From JBHGBM01 sp041946965 (GTDB taxonomy: Bacteria; Acidobacteriota; Terriglobia; Bryobacterales; Bryobacteraceae), in the NCBI GenBank assembly GCA_041946965.1, contig JBHGBM010000001.1:62001-126000 (forward strand): 64,000 bases of DNA, in the 5' to 3' direction. The position numbers were made by a program, and so were the translations under genes. Below are positions 27,468-35,425 of the stretch, piece by piece. The stretch's first letter is position 1; each line of letters starts with the position of its first letter. Below the pieces are notes generated by a model that was given only the letters and a program-made list of their open reading frames with translations, searched no databases and was not told the DNA's origin.

Positions 27468-28587
27468 TGGGGCCTTCCACGTTCACCATGCGGGGCAATC
27501 GGTCCGCCACCGGCGGCAGGGGCTTGCGCAGCTTGTGCGGTCCCTGCTGGTACCAGTAAGCCACCGTGTAGAAGCTGTCCGAGCGGTGATTGGCGTGCCC
27601 GTGCTCGATAGTCATCTTGAAGTACTTTTCGAAGGGCACCGGCGAATCGGTGTGGAAGCGGTAAACCATCCAGGAGGCGCCGCGCTTGTCGCCGCCGTTC
27701 ATGGGATTGCCGTAGCGCTGGTAGGCGAACGCCGGCTTGGATGTTCCGAAAGGCGAAATGCCGCAACCGCCGTAACACCAGGCGCCGAGATAGTAGTCTT
27801 CGGATCCGGTGCCGGTAATCTTGGGCCGGGAGCGGTCGTCGATGAACATCATCTCGTCGCCTTCGCCCCACCAGTCACCCTGGTTTTGCAGAATGCTGTG
27901 AGTGACGCCGACGTAGTGGCCCTTGCCCTCGGTTTCAAGGATGACGTAGTTGCCGGCACCATCCAGGTTGGGCTTTTCGTTCACCTTCGGTTCGCTGTTC
28001 AGCTTCCAGTCCGCGGTCCAGCCGGGCGTGGGGACCGCCTGCCGGTATTCGGCGTGGAAATACGCCGTATCCGCCGGCAGCGAGCGGTGCTTCTGCCAGT
28101 CGATGTTGTAGTAGAAGGAGCCGACCGGCAGGGAGCCTTCATTCGTTATGGTGATCCGCGCGGACTTGCGGAACGGCATGGGGAAATAGCAGTTGAGGGC
28201 CTTCTGCGATCCCACCGAAAGCGGGCCCGATTCGTACAGGAAGTATTCGCCGAGCCCGAGGCCGAAGAAGTCGCCGATGGGCGCCTCCACGGCGGGAAGC
28301 GGCTCCCCGTCCCAGTACATGCGCAGCACGATCTTCTTCAGGTGATAGGGTTCGGGCGTGGCGATGGTGATCCACATGTGGGTAATCACGCCCGGCCCCT
28401 GCACCTCGCCGATGGTGCGGGTCTCTCCAGGCTTGATGGGGTTCTTACGGCCCCCGTCGTCATTGGCGCCGGCGCGGTCGAACGACGAGATGCGTTCCTG
28501 CGTGTAATTCTTCAGCAGCGCGAGGCTGAGATCCTCGGCGCCGGCGGCTGCGGCGCTGAACAGAATCAGGGGGAGCAGATGTCGCAT
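27451..28587 (-). CDS. GH172-type (DUF2961) glycosidase, secreted
   Basis: 378 residues with signal peptide (cleavage after AAAGA). DUF2961 proteins were reclassified as glycoside hydrolase family 172, acting on fructofuranosides and arabinofuranosides. The typical jelly-roll motifs are present: GVITHMWIT, PIGDFFGLG, the acidic WGEGDEMMFID and TGSEDYYLGAWCYGG; the two Glu residues in the last two are the likely catalytic pair. ATG 28587 with GGAGA upstream and hydrophobic leader. 41 bases downstream of the sialidase-like gene, so probably one operon acting on the same glycan. Confidence 0.85.
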   Translation of the reverse strand: MRHLLPLILFSAAAAGAEDLSLALLKNYTQERISSFDRAGANDDGGRKNPIKPGETRTIGEVQGPGVITHMWITIATPEPYHLKKIVLRMYWDGEPLPAVEAPIGDFFGLGLGEYFLYESGPLSVGSQKALNCYFPMPFRKSARITITNEGSLPVGSFYYNIDWQKHRSLPADTAYFHAEYRQAVPTPGWTADWKLNSEPKVNEKPNLDGAGNYVILETEGKGHYVGVTHSILQNQGDWWGEGDEMMFIDDRSRPKITGTGSEDYYLGAWCYGGCGISPFGTSKPAFAYQRYGNPMNGGDKRGASWMVYRFHTDSPVPFEKYFKMTIEHGHANHRSDSFYTVAYWYQQGPHKLRKPLPPVADRLPRMVNVEGPTIGKP

Positions 28588-28628
28588 GCGATCTCCACGT
28601 TTTCGCTTGTGAACCGTAGCGTACCACG

Positions 28629-29714
28629 TTACCGGTACAGCCACTTCACGGGGACGCTCTTCAGTTTCAGCGACCACACGGCGCCCTCGCGCCGTCCGGC
28701 AGGGGGACCCTGGTAATAGGTAAACAGCACGCGCCCGCGCACGAATTCGATGCTGGTGTAGGCGTAGGTGTGACCGGGGGTCTCGTCCAGGTTGTTGATG
28801 TGGCGCCAGGTGCGGCCCTCGTCGCGCGAGATGGCGGTGGTCAGCGGGAAGCGTTCCGTGGGCGAGTTGTTCCAGACCAGCAGCAGGTCGCCCGTGGAAG
28901 GAATGCGCTTGATCGATTGCGGCGCCAGCGGCGAATCGAGTTCCATCGCCTCGGGCTTCGTCCACGTCTCCCCGCGGTCGCTCGAATAACAGCGGTGTAT
29001 CCTGCCGGCGCCGGCCCGCAGCCACATCATCACGCGGCCGTCCTTCAGTTCCACGACTCCGGGCTCCTGCGCACCCGCGCGGCTCTCTTCCACGTCCACG
29101 ATAGTCCGGCTGGGGCGCCACGTCCGGCCTTCGTCATCGGAGTAATACACGCGGCTCAGGATGCGCCGGTCGATGCGGTAGTCCCTGGTGTAGAACAGCG
29201 GCATGAGGATGCGGCCGGAACGCAGTTGTATGGCGCGGTCGTGGTTGAAGGCCGTGTAGGAGGGGTGCGGGTCGATGGGCATCGGCTTGGGCGGGGTGAA
29301 GGTGCGGGCGTCGTCGCCGGAGATGCGCACGAAGGGCTGGCAGTCGCCTTCGGAGTTCTTCCTGGCGAAGAGGAAAAGGATCTTGCCGGATTTCAGCCGC
29401 AGCAAGTCCGGCTCCATCACGTTCATGTCCCCGATGTTTTCCTGGAGGGTGAATTTGCCGCTCCAGGTGCGCCCGAGGTCGCGCGAGTACATGGCGGAGA
29501 TGCGGCCGGGCGCCCAGTCGCTGGGCTTTTCGCCATAGAACTCGATCCACGCGAGCAGCAGCCGTCCGTCCTTCAGGGGCAGGATGTCGGCTTCGGAGTT
29601 TCGCTGGTTGCCGGGACCCGCGGGAGCCACCAGGTACTCGAATACGCCGTTTTGAGCGGCCGCGCCGGCCAGCAGGGTGGCGAGCGCGGCCAGGCCTGTC
29701 AGCACATTGCTCAT
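28629..29714 (-). CDS. Exo-sialidase-like (BNR/Asp-box) protein, secreted
   Basis: 361 residues with signal peptide (LATLLAGAAAQ). Four Asp boxes, spread through the chain: SRDLGRTW, SDDEGRTW, SSDRGETW and SRDEGRTW, giving a complete six-bladed propeller. ADILPLKDGRLLLAW and EPDLLRLKSG fit the sialidase fold; the catalytic Arg triad cannot be assigned by eye, so it may act on another sugar. ATG 29714 chosen because the leader begins there; longer frames read into the divergent esterase gene. Co-directional with the GH172-like gene. Confidence 0.85.
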   Translation of the reverse strand: MSNVLTGLAALATLLAGAAAQNGVFEYLVAPAGPGNQRNSEADILPLKDGRLLLAWIEFYGEKPSDWAPGRISAMYSRDLGRTWSGKFTLQENIGDMNVMEPDLLRLKSGKILFLFARKNSEGDCQPFVRISGDDARTFTPPKPMPIDPHPSYTAFNHDRAIQLRSGRILMPLFYTRDYRIDRRILSRVYYSDDEGRTWRPSRTIVDVEESRAGAQEPGVVELKDGRVMMWLRAGAGRIHRCYSSDRGETWTKPEAMELDSPLAPQSIKRIPSTGDLLLVWNNSPTERFPLTTAISRDEGRTWRHINNLDETPGHTYAYTSIEFVRGRVLFTYYQGPPAGRREGAVWSLKLKSVPVKWLYR

Positions 29715-29728
29715 AGCTGCTGCCGTAC

Positions 29729-29742
29729 CATAACATGTTATG
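29729..29742. promoter_or_regulatory. 14-bp perfect palindrome in a divergent start region
   Basis: CATAACATGTTATG is its own reverse complement. It occupies most of the 25 bases between the sialidase-like start (29714, minus) and the esterase start; the final ATG of the palindrome is the esterase start codon. A dimeric repressor bound here would block both genes. Function inferred. Confidence 0.45.
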
Positions 29743-30849
29743 CCCTTGCTGTCTCGCATCCTGTGCTGTGCGGCGCTGGCGGCGGCGCAACAACCGGCGC
29801 CCAAACTGAAATGGCAGAGCCGCGTCGAATACGGCCGCGCGTGGGAGGGCGTCCCGGAGCCTTACCGCAAGCTGCCTTTCCCGGAGATGCCGATCCCCGC
29901 CACGCGCGCCGCATGGGAACGGAAACGCCCGGAGATTCGCAAGATCCTTCACGGCTGTTTGGGCGAGATGCCGCCGCGGCCCAGCCCGGTCCGCGCCCGC
30001 ACGCTCCAGCGTGAGAGGCGCGACGGCTACGCGGTGGAGAAAGTAGAGATCGAGAACGGCGTGGATGCCGTGATTCCCGCCTACCTGGTGATCCCGGATG
30101 GCCTCAAACGCCCGGCGCCGGCCATCCTGCTGCTGCACTGGCACAGCGGCGACAAGGCCGGCCCGCTGTTTTCCACTGAGTCCCAGAACGTGCTCGCACC
30201 GCTGGTGAAGCGCGGTTTCATCCTGCTCTCGATAGACTCGTATTTCAACGGCGAGCGGCTCGGAAAAGGACCCGCCGGCGCCGTGGAGAGCAACATCGAC
30301 AACCAGCGCGACACGCTCTTCAAACTGAACCTGTGGTTCGGCCGCACCCTGTGGGGCATGATGCTGCGCGACGACATGATCGCCATCGACTACCTCGCCT
30401 CGCGCCCGGAGGTGGACAGCCGCCGCATCGGGGCCAGCGGCATGAGCATGGGGAGCACCGGCGCGTGGTGGCTGGCCGCGCTGGACGATCGCGTGCGGGC
30501 CGTGGCCGCAGTGGCCTGCTTCATGCGCTATCGCGAGCTGGTGGCGTTCGGCCAGCTTCGCGCGCACGCCCTGTATTTCTTCATCCCGGGCATGCTCCGG
30601 CACTTCGACACCGAAGCGGTGCTCGGACTGGTTGCGCCCCGCCCGCTGCTGGCCTTAACCGGCGATAGCGACCCCACCTCTCCGCCCGAGGGCATCCACA
30701 TCCTGGAACAGAAGCTCGGGCGGATCTACGGCCTGTACGGCGCGCCTGAGAAGTTCCGCAGCATCGTGTATCCGGGCGTGGACCACACCTACACCCCGGA
30801 GATGAAATCCGAGATGGCGGCGTGGTTCGCGCGCTGGCTGCGGCCCTGA
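29740..30849 (+). CDS. Secreted alpha/beta hydrolase (acetyl-xylan-esterase/dienelactone-hydrolase-like)
   Basis: 369 residues with a short signal peptide (ILCCAALAAAQ). Alpha/beta-hydrolase features: oxyanion region LLLHWHSG (about 131-137), nucleophile elbow GMSMG with Ser236, acid Asp in ALTGDSDPTSPP and His in VDHTYTPEM. Such proteins remove acetyl or other acyl groups from glycans. Divergent from the sialidase/GH172 pair across a perfect palindrome, suggesting coordinated use on one decorated glycan. Ends 8 bases before the convergent TonB receptor stop. Confidence 0.85.
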   Translation: MPLLSRILCCAALAAAQQPAPKLKWQSRVEYGRAWEGVPEPYRKLPFPEMPIPATRAAWERKRPEIRKILHGCLGEMPPRPSPVRARTLQRERRDGYAVEKVEIENGVDAVIPAYLVIPDGLKRPAPAILLLHWHSGDKAGPLFSTESQNVLAPLVKRGFILLSIDSYFNGERLGKGPAGAVESNIDNQRDTLFKLNLWFGRTLWGMMLRDDMIAIDYLASRPEVDSRRIGASGMSMGSTGAWWLAALDDRVRAVAAVACFMRYRELVAFGQLRAHALYFFIPGMLRHFDTEAVLGLVAPRPLLALTGDSDPTSPPEGIHILEQKLGRIYGLYGAPEKFRSIVYPGVDHTYTPEMKSEMAAWFARWLRP

Positions 30850-30857
30850 TTCACACC

Positions 30858-33800
30858 TTAGAACGCGTAGCGGAAACCGATCTCGACGTTCCTCGGGAGG
30901 TTAAGCTGCGTCGCCGGCACCACTCCGAACAGCGCCGAGGTCGGGCTGGTGTTCGGGAAGTTGAAAATCGGCGTGTTCAGCGCGTTGTACGCGGAAGCCT
31001 TGAACTGCATGGTGTGGCCTTCGCGGATGCGGAAATTGCGGATGAGCACGGTATCCAGTTGGGGAGCGGTGTGTCGCCGGATGTTCGGGCTGCGCAGCGG
31101 AGTAGTGCGCAGCGTGTCGGTGGGCCGCTGCACCCAGATCTGCCTGGAAGTATCGAACCACCGGCTGAGCGTGCGCCCGCTTTCGAGCTTCGGATTGCCG
31201 TAGAGATACCAGTCGGGATAGCTCATGGGCGTGCCGGACTGTTTCAGCACGTTGAGCCCGAGCTGCCATCCGCCGACGATGTGCGAAAGCACGCCGCTGC
31301 CGGCCCACTTCTTGCCGGGGCCGATGGGGAACTCGTACAAGGTGCTGATGACCAGCCGCTGCGGCACGTCCCAGGACGTGAGTTCGCGGGCCAGGTTCTT
31401 ATCCTGCGCGTTCAGGTAGGCCACCGACTCCATCGTCTTGGAATTGGTGTAGGACACCAGCGCCGTCAGCCCCTGGCTGAAGCGCTTCTCCACGCGAAGC
31501 TGGAAGGCGTTGTACCAGGAGGAGCCAAGATTGGAGAAATTGCTGGTCAGCCCGGTGTACTGCGGATATTGGCCCATCAGGTTGCGCCGCTGGATGTTGG
31601 GCTGCGCGCCGCGCGGCGTGGTGATGGGCAGCACGCCGTAGAACGGATTGGGGACGGACTGGTTGAGATAGGGCGTGCCCAGCGCCAGTTGTTCGGCGGT
31701 AAGGTAGGTCAGGGAACGGTTGACCTGCAACTGCTTGGAGCGGCTGCCGACATAGGAGGCGTCCACCAGGACCCCGGCCCACAGCTCGTATTGGAAACCG
31801 GCGGAGAACTGCCACACGTAGGGCACGGTGCGAGTGGGATCGGCGAAGGTGAGGCTGTCGCCGACCTGGGTCGCAAGGCCGCGCGAGCTGCCGGGCGGCT
31901 GGATGAGCCCGTTGGGGAACGGGTTCGAGAGCGTATTGAAAGGAAGGTAGTCGGGCGTGCTGGTTACCGCGTTGGTGACCTGCGAAAAACCGTGGGTGGT
32001 TCCGAAATCGGCCTGCGGGAAGAAGTACCGCCCCACGCCTCCACGCAGGACCAGCGATTTGGACGTGAAGGGTTTGTAAGCGACGCCCGCGCGCGGCTGC
32101 CAATTGTTCCTGTCGCTGTTGAAGGTGGTGCGCGGCTGCCCGTTCACTCCGGCGAAGAGCAATCCGCCGCGGAGGTCCAGGCCGGGGACCTGGTAGGGGC
32201 TCTTGGCCGTGAAGTCAAATCCGCGGTTCTGGCGGTCGAACCGCTCCACCGTGGGGGATTCGTAGTCCCAACGGAGGCCGAGGTTGAGGGTGAGGCGCCG
32301 CGTGACCTGCCAGTCGTCCTGGAAGAAGAGCACCGGGTATTTCCAGCTCCAGTACGGCGTGACGTTGAGAGTGGCGCTGGCGTCGCTCATGTAGCCCAGC
32401 AGGAAACTGGCGACCGCGTTGCCGCTATTGGCATCGGAAAGCTGCGGCGTGGAACTGGTCCAGCTCCGCGAAAACGAGTACGTGCCGGTGGTGTTGTTGC
32501 GCGGGATGGAAGCCGCTTGCAGGATGCGGTACTCGAAGCCGAACTTCATGGAATGCGAGTTGACGATTTTGACCACGTTGGCCTGGCCGGTGTAGTTCAC
32601 GTTCGAATTGATGGTGTTGTCATTCCGGCTGATGGTCATGTAATCCTGCATTTCGATGATCGGGTAGCGGTTGGGGTTCTGCAACTGGCGCAACAGATCG
32701 GAAGGAAAGCCGAGCTTGGCCATGTCATAGGGATAGTCCCGGCTGCCTTGCCGCGCCCAGGTGACGCCAAAGCGGGCGTTGAAGATCGTGGTCGGGGTCA
32801 GTGTCCCTACCACGTCCGCCACGGCGCCGTCGTCGCGCTCGGAGCCGTGCGAGCGCGAGGTCGCCGGGGTGTTCCAGCCGTAATAGTCGATCTGCCCGCC
32901 GTCGCGGTGCTCCTTGTTGAAGCGTCCGAACAGTTTCCAGGCGCCGAAGGTGTGATCCAGGCGGCCGATGAAGCTGATGTTCTTGTTGTTCTCGGTCACG
33001 CCGCCGCCCAGCCAGTTCTGGAGGAAGGTCACCGGGTCGCCGGTCTGGTTGGGCGCGGGGATATCGGCCAGCACCTTTTGCGCGATCGGGTTCATGCGCG
33101 ACTGCGGAACCTGGTTGCCCGGAAACGCGGAGCGCAGGTATTGCAGGTTGTTCAACGTGACGGGCTTGCCCGGGTCGAAGGCCGGGTTGGGGCGGATTTG
33201 CAGCGGGTCGTAGATGGTGCGGAGAGTTCCGTTGGGGTTGCGGGTCTGGGAGAAATCGCCGCGCCGCTGTTCGGCCGTGGGCACCGAGCCGAGCGTGGGG
33301 CGGGGAAGCTGATCGCGGTACTTCTCCAGCGCGAACATGAAAAAAGTGCGGTCGCGGCCCTTGTACTTCGGCAGCACCACGGGGCCGTCGATCTCGAAGC
33401 CGTACTGATCGCTCAGATAGAACGCGCGCGGCGTGTTGCTGGCGTTGTTGGCGAAGCTGTTGGCGTTCAGGCCGGTGCGCCGCAGGTACTCGTAAGCGGC
33501 GCCGTGCAGGTGGTTGGTCCCCGGCTTGACCGAGAGGCTGATGACGCCGCCGCTGGTGCGGCCGTACTGCGCGTCATAGGTGTTGGTCTGGACTTTGAAC
33601 TCCTGCGTGGCTTCGATGGGCGGCACCGCGGAGACGCCCGAGCCTCCGGTGAAATTGTTGGGGAGACCATCGAGCTGCCACTCGTTCCAGGCGGAGCGCC
33701 CGCCGTTGATGACGAAGTTGGAAGAGCCGCCTCCGTCGAACGGGCGCGCAAACTGCATGCCTCCGGTGAACTGCACGCCCGCGGCGAGGTCCACCAGGCG

Positions 33801-34259
33801 GTTGATGTTCTTCGAGGCCAGCGGCAGATCGGTGATCTGCTTTCCGGTGATCACCTGGCCGCGGTTGCTGCTGCTGGTTTCGAGCAGCGGAGCCACCGCG
33901 GTGACCACCACGCGATCGCTGAGCTGCCCGACTTCCAGCGTGATGTCCACCCGCAGGCGGTCAGCCACGCGCAGCTCCAGCGGTCCGCGCTCCACGGCCT
34001 TGAAACCTTCGCGTTCCACCTTGACGGTGTACGATCCGGGGATCAGAAACGGCACCACGTAAGCGCCTTCCGCGTTGGTGGTGGAAGGGGCAGCCACGCC
34101 GGTGGCCACGTTCGCGACGGTGATGCGGGCCTGCGGAACGGTTGCGCCGGATGCGTCGGTGACCGTGCCCAGGATGGTGCCGCGGGTTTCCTGCGCAGAC
34201 GCCGTTGCGGCCGTCAACAAACCAAGACATGCCAGAGAGATTTGCGAAATGAGTCTCAT
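30858..34259 (-). CDS. TonB-dependent receptor with carboxypeptidase-regulatory-like N-domain
   Basis: 1133 residues. Signal peptide (cleavage after ATASA), carboxypeptidase-regulatory-like domain about 22-105 (GTILGTVTDASGATVPQA), plug around 130-230 (DLPLASKNINRLVDLAAG, FVINGGRSAWNEWQLDG), and a barrel ending in GFRYAF with terminal Phe. ATG 34259 has AGGTG upstream. It is divergent from the beta-propeller gene (92-base gap) and convergent with the esterase, so its partner enzymes are not obvious from operon structure. Substrate unknown. Confidence 0.9.
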   Translation of the reverse strand: MRLISQISLACLGLLTAATASAQETRGTILGTVTDASGATVPQARITVANVATGVAAPSTTNAEGAYVVPFLIPGSYTVKVEREGFKAVERGPLELRVADRLRVDITLEVGQLSDRVVVTAVAPLLETSSSNRGQVITGKQITDLPLASKNINRLVDLAAGVQFTGGMQFARPFDGGGSSNFVINGGRSAWNEWQLDGLPNNFTGGSGVSAVPPIEATQEFKVQTNTYDAQYGRTSGGVISLSVKPGTNHLHGAAYEYLRRTGLNANSFANNASNTPRAFYLSDQYGFEIDGPVVLPKYKGRDRTFFMFALEKYRDQLPRPTLGSVPTAEQRRGDFSQTRNPNGTLRTIYDPLQIRPNPAFDPGKPVTLNNLQYLRSAFPGNQVPQSRMNPIAQKVLADIPAPNQTGDPVTFLQNWLGGGVTENNKNISFIGRLDHTFGAWKLFGRFNKEHRDGGQIDYYGWNTPATSRSHGSERDDGAVADVVGTLTPTTIFNARFGVTWARQGSRDYPYDMAKLGFPSDLLRQLQNPNRYPIIEMQDYMTISRNDNTINSNVNYTGQANVVKIVNSHSMKFGFEYRILQAASIPRNNTTGTYSFSRSWTSSTPQLSDANSGNAVASFLLGYMSDASATLNVTPYWSWKYPVLFFQDDWQVTRRLTLNLGLRWDYESPTVERFDRQNRGFDFTAKSPYQVPGLDLRGGLLFAGVNGQPRTTFNSDRNNWQPRAGVAYKPFTSKSLVLRGGVGRYFFPQADFGTTHGFSQVTNAVTSTPDYLPFNTLSNPFPNGLIQPPGSSRGLATQVGDSLTFADPTRTVPYVWQFSAGFQYELWAGVLVDASYVGSRSKQLQVNRSLTYLTAEQLALGTPYLNQSVPNPFYGVLPITTPRGAQPNIQRRNLMGQYPQYTGLTSNFSNLGSSWYNAFQLRVEKRFSQGLTALVSYTNSKTMESVAYLNAQDKNLARELTSWDVPQRLVISTLYEFPIGPGKKWAGSGVLSHIVGGWQLGLNVLKQSGTPMSYPDWYLYGNPKLESGRTLSRWFDTSRQIWVQRPTDTLRTTPLRSPNIRRHTAPQLDTVLIRNFRIREGHTMQFKASAYNALNTPIFNFPNTSPTSALFGVVPATQLNLPRNVEIGFRYAF

Positions 34260-34351
34260 GGTTGCACCTGACGATGATGCATCGGATTCTATCACACCGC
34301 CGCTTCGGGGCCGGCGTTTGCGCTAAAATCCTTCGCGGAGGAAAAGGATCT

Positions 34352-35425
34352 TTGCGTTTCTTCGGCGTGGCTTTGATCTTGTGCGGCGCGCTCTACGCCC
34401 CTGGCGCGGACCCGGTGCGAACCGGCGGCGAGCGCGTCATCTATCGCGATAAGGAAACCGGACGCACCGTCTGGCGCATGACCGTTTCCAAATCGAACGA
34501 CAAGCACGGCTACTACAGCTCGCAGTCGTGGAATGCGGATATGACCAAGATCGTCTGGTCCACGGCGGAGCCGCAGGCCACGCGAGGGTCCATCTGGGTG
34601 ATGGACGCGGACGGATCGAATTTCCGCAAGCTCGCCGACGGTGTTCCCTATAACATGCACACGGGCGCCAACGCCTCCTGGAGCCGCGACGGCAGGAAGA
34701 TCTACTACGGACAGAGAGACGCGGTGGACCTGTGGGGCCGCAAGGTGGAACGTCCGCCGGATGACAATGTGAAGTTCGACAGGAGCGTGTACGAGCAGGG
34801 CCCCATCCGCATCACCAACGAGATGTGCTACCGGCTCTCGCCGCATAAGAAACTGCTCGACGCGCAGCCCGCCGCCATCCGCAATCCGAAGTGGAGCCCG
34901 GACCACAAGACGTTCATGATCGGCTACTCCAACGAGTACGAGAACCCGGACACGCTGGAGCGGCGCAAGCCCACCGTGAAGGAACTGTATCTCATCGACG
35001 CCAACGGCCGAAATTTCCGGCGGCTCGACGATTACGCCCATCACCACAGTTGGACCGCCGACAGCAAGAGCATCATCTTCGCCGCGCACGACGGCCTGGT
35101 GATGGAAGCGGCCGACGGCAGCTCGCGGCGCGTGATCTCGAAAGTGACCGGCACGCACCCGTCGATCAATCCCAAAGGCACCCTGGTGGTCACGGATGTT
35201 TACACGGCCACGGGCGATTACCTGGCGCTGATCCACGTGCGGGACGGGCGCGTGGAAAAGCTGGTGAACACGCCGCGCACGCATCCGCGCAACCACAAGC
35301 AGACGCACACGCATCCCATGTGGAGCCCGGACGGCACGATGGTCATGTACGACTCCGATGAATCGGGGGTGTGCCAGATCTACATCGTGCTGGTGGAACC
35401 GTCCAGCACGAGAACCCAGTCGTAA
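34352..35425 (+). CDS. Secreted TolB-like beta-propeller protein (oligogalacturonate-lyase-like)
   Basis: 357 residues from a TTG start with AAAGGA upstream, then a hydrophobic leader (FFGVALILCGALYAPGA). PD40/WD40-like blades: SWNADMTKIVWST, SIWVMDADGSNFRKL, SWSRDGRKIYYG, NPKWSPDHKTFM, ELYLIDANGRNFRRL, MWSPDGTMVMYDSDE. The arrangement resembles the periplasmic oligogalacturonate lyases, and HSWTADSKSI plus HTHPMWSPDG supply His residues that could bind the metal; assignment to that enzyme is tentative. Its last 46 bases overlap the end of the convergent fusion gene. Confidence 0.7.
   Translation: MRFFGVALILCGALYAPGADPVRTGGERVIYRDKETGRTVWRMTVSKSNDKHGYYSSQSWNADMTKIVWSTAEPQATRGSIWVMDADGSNFRKLADGVPYNMHTGANASWSRDGRKIYYGQRDAVDLWGRKVERPPDDNVKFDRSVYEQGPIRITNEMCYRLSPHKKLLDAQPAAIRNPKWSPDHKTFMIGYSNEYENPDTLERRKPTVKELYLIDANGRNFRRLDDYAHHHSWTADSKSIIFAAHDGLVMEAADGSSRRVISKVTGTHPSINPKGTLVVTDVYTATGDYLALIHVRDGRVEKLVNTPRTHPRNHKQTHTHPMWSPDGTMVMYDSDESGVCQIYIVLVEPSSTRTQS

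Noticed and set aside
30822..34271. A very long open frame on the plus strand opposite the TonB receptor
   Set aside because: It is a mirror of GC-rich codon use: composition is Arg/Gly/Val/His-rich without hydrophobic leader or domains, while the minus strand encodes a complete receptor.
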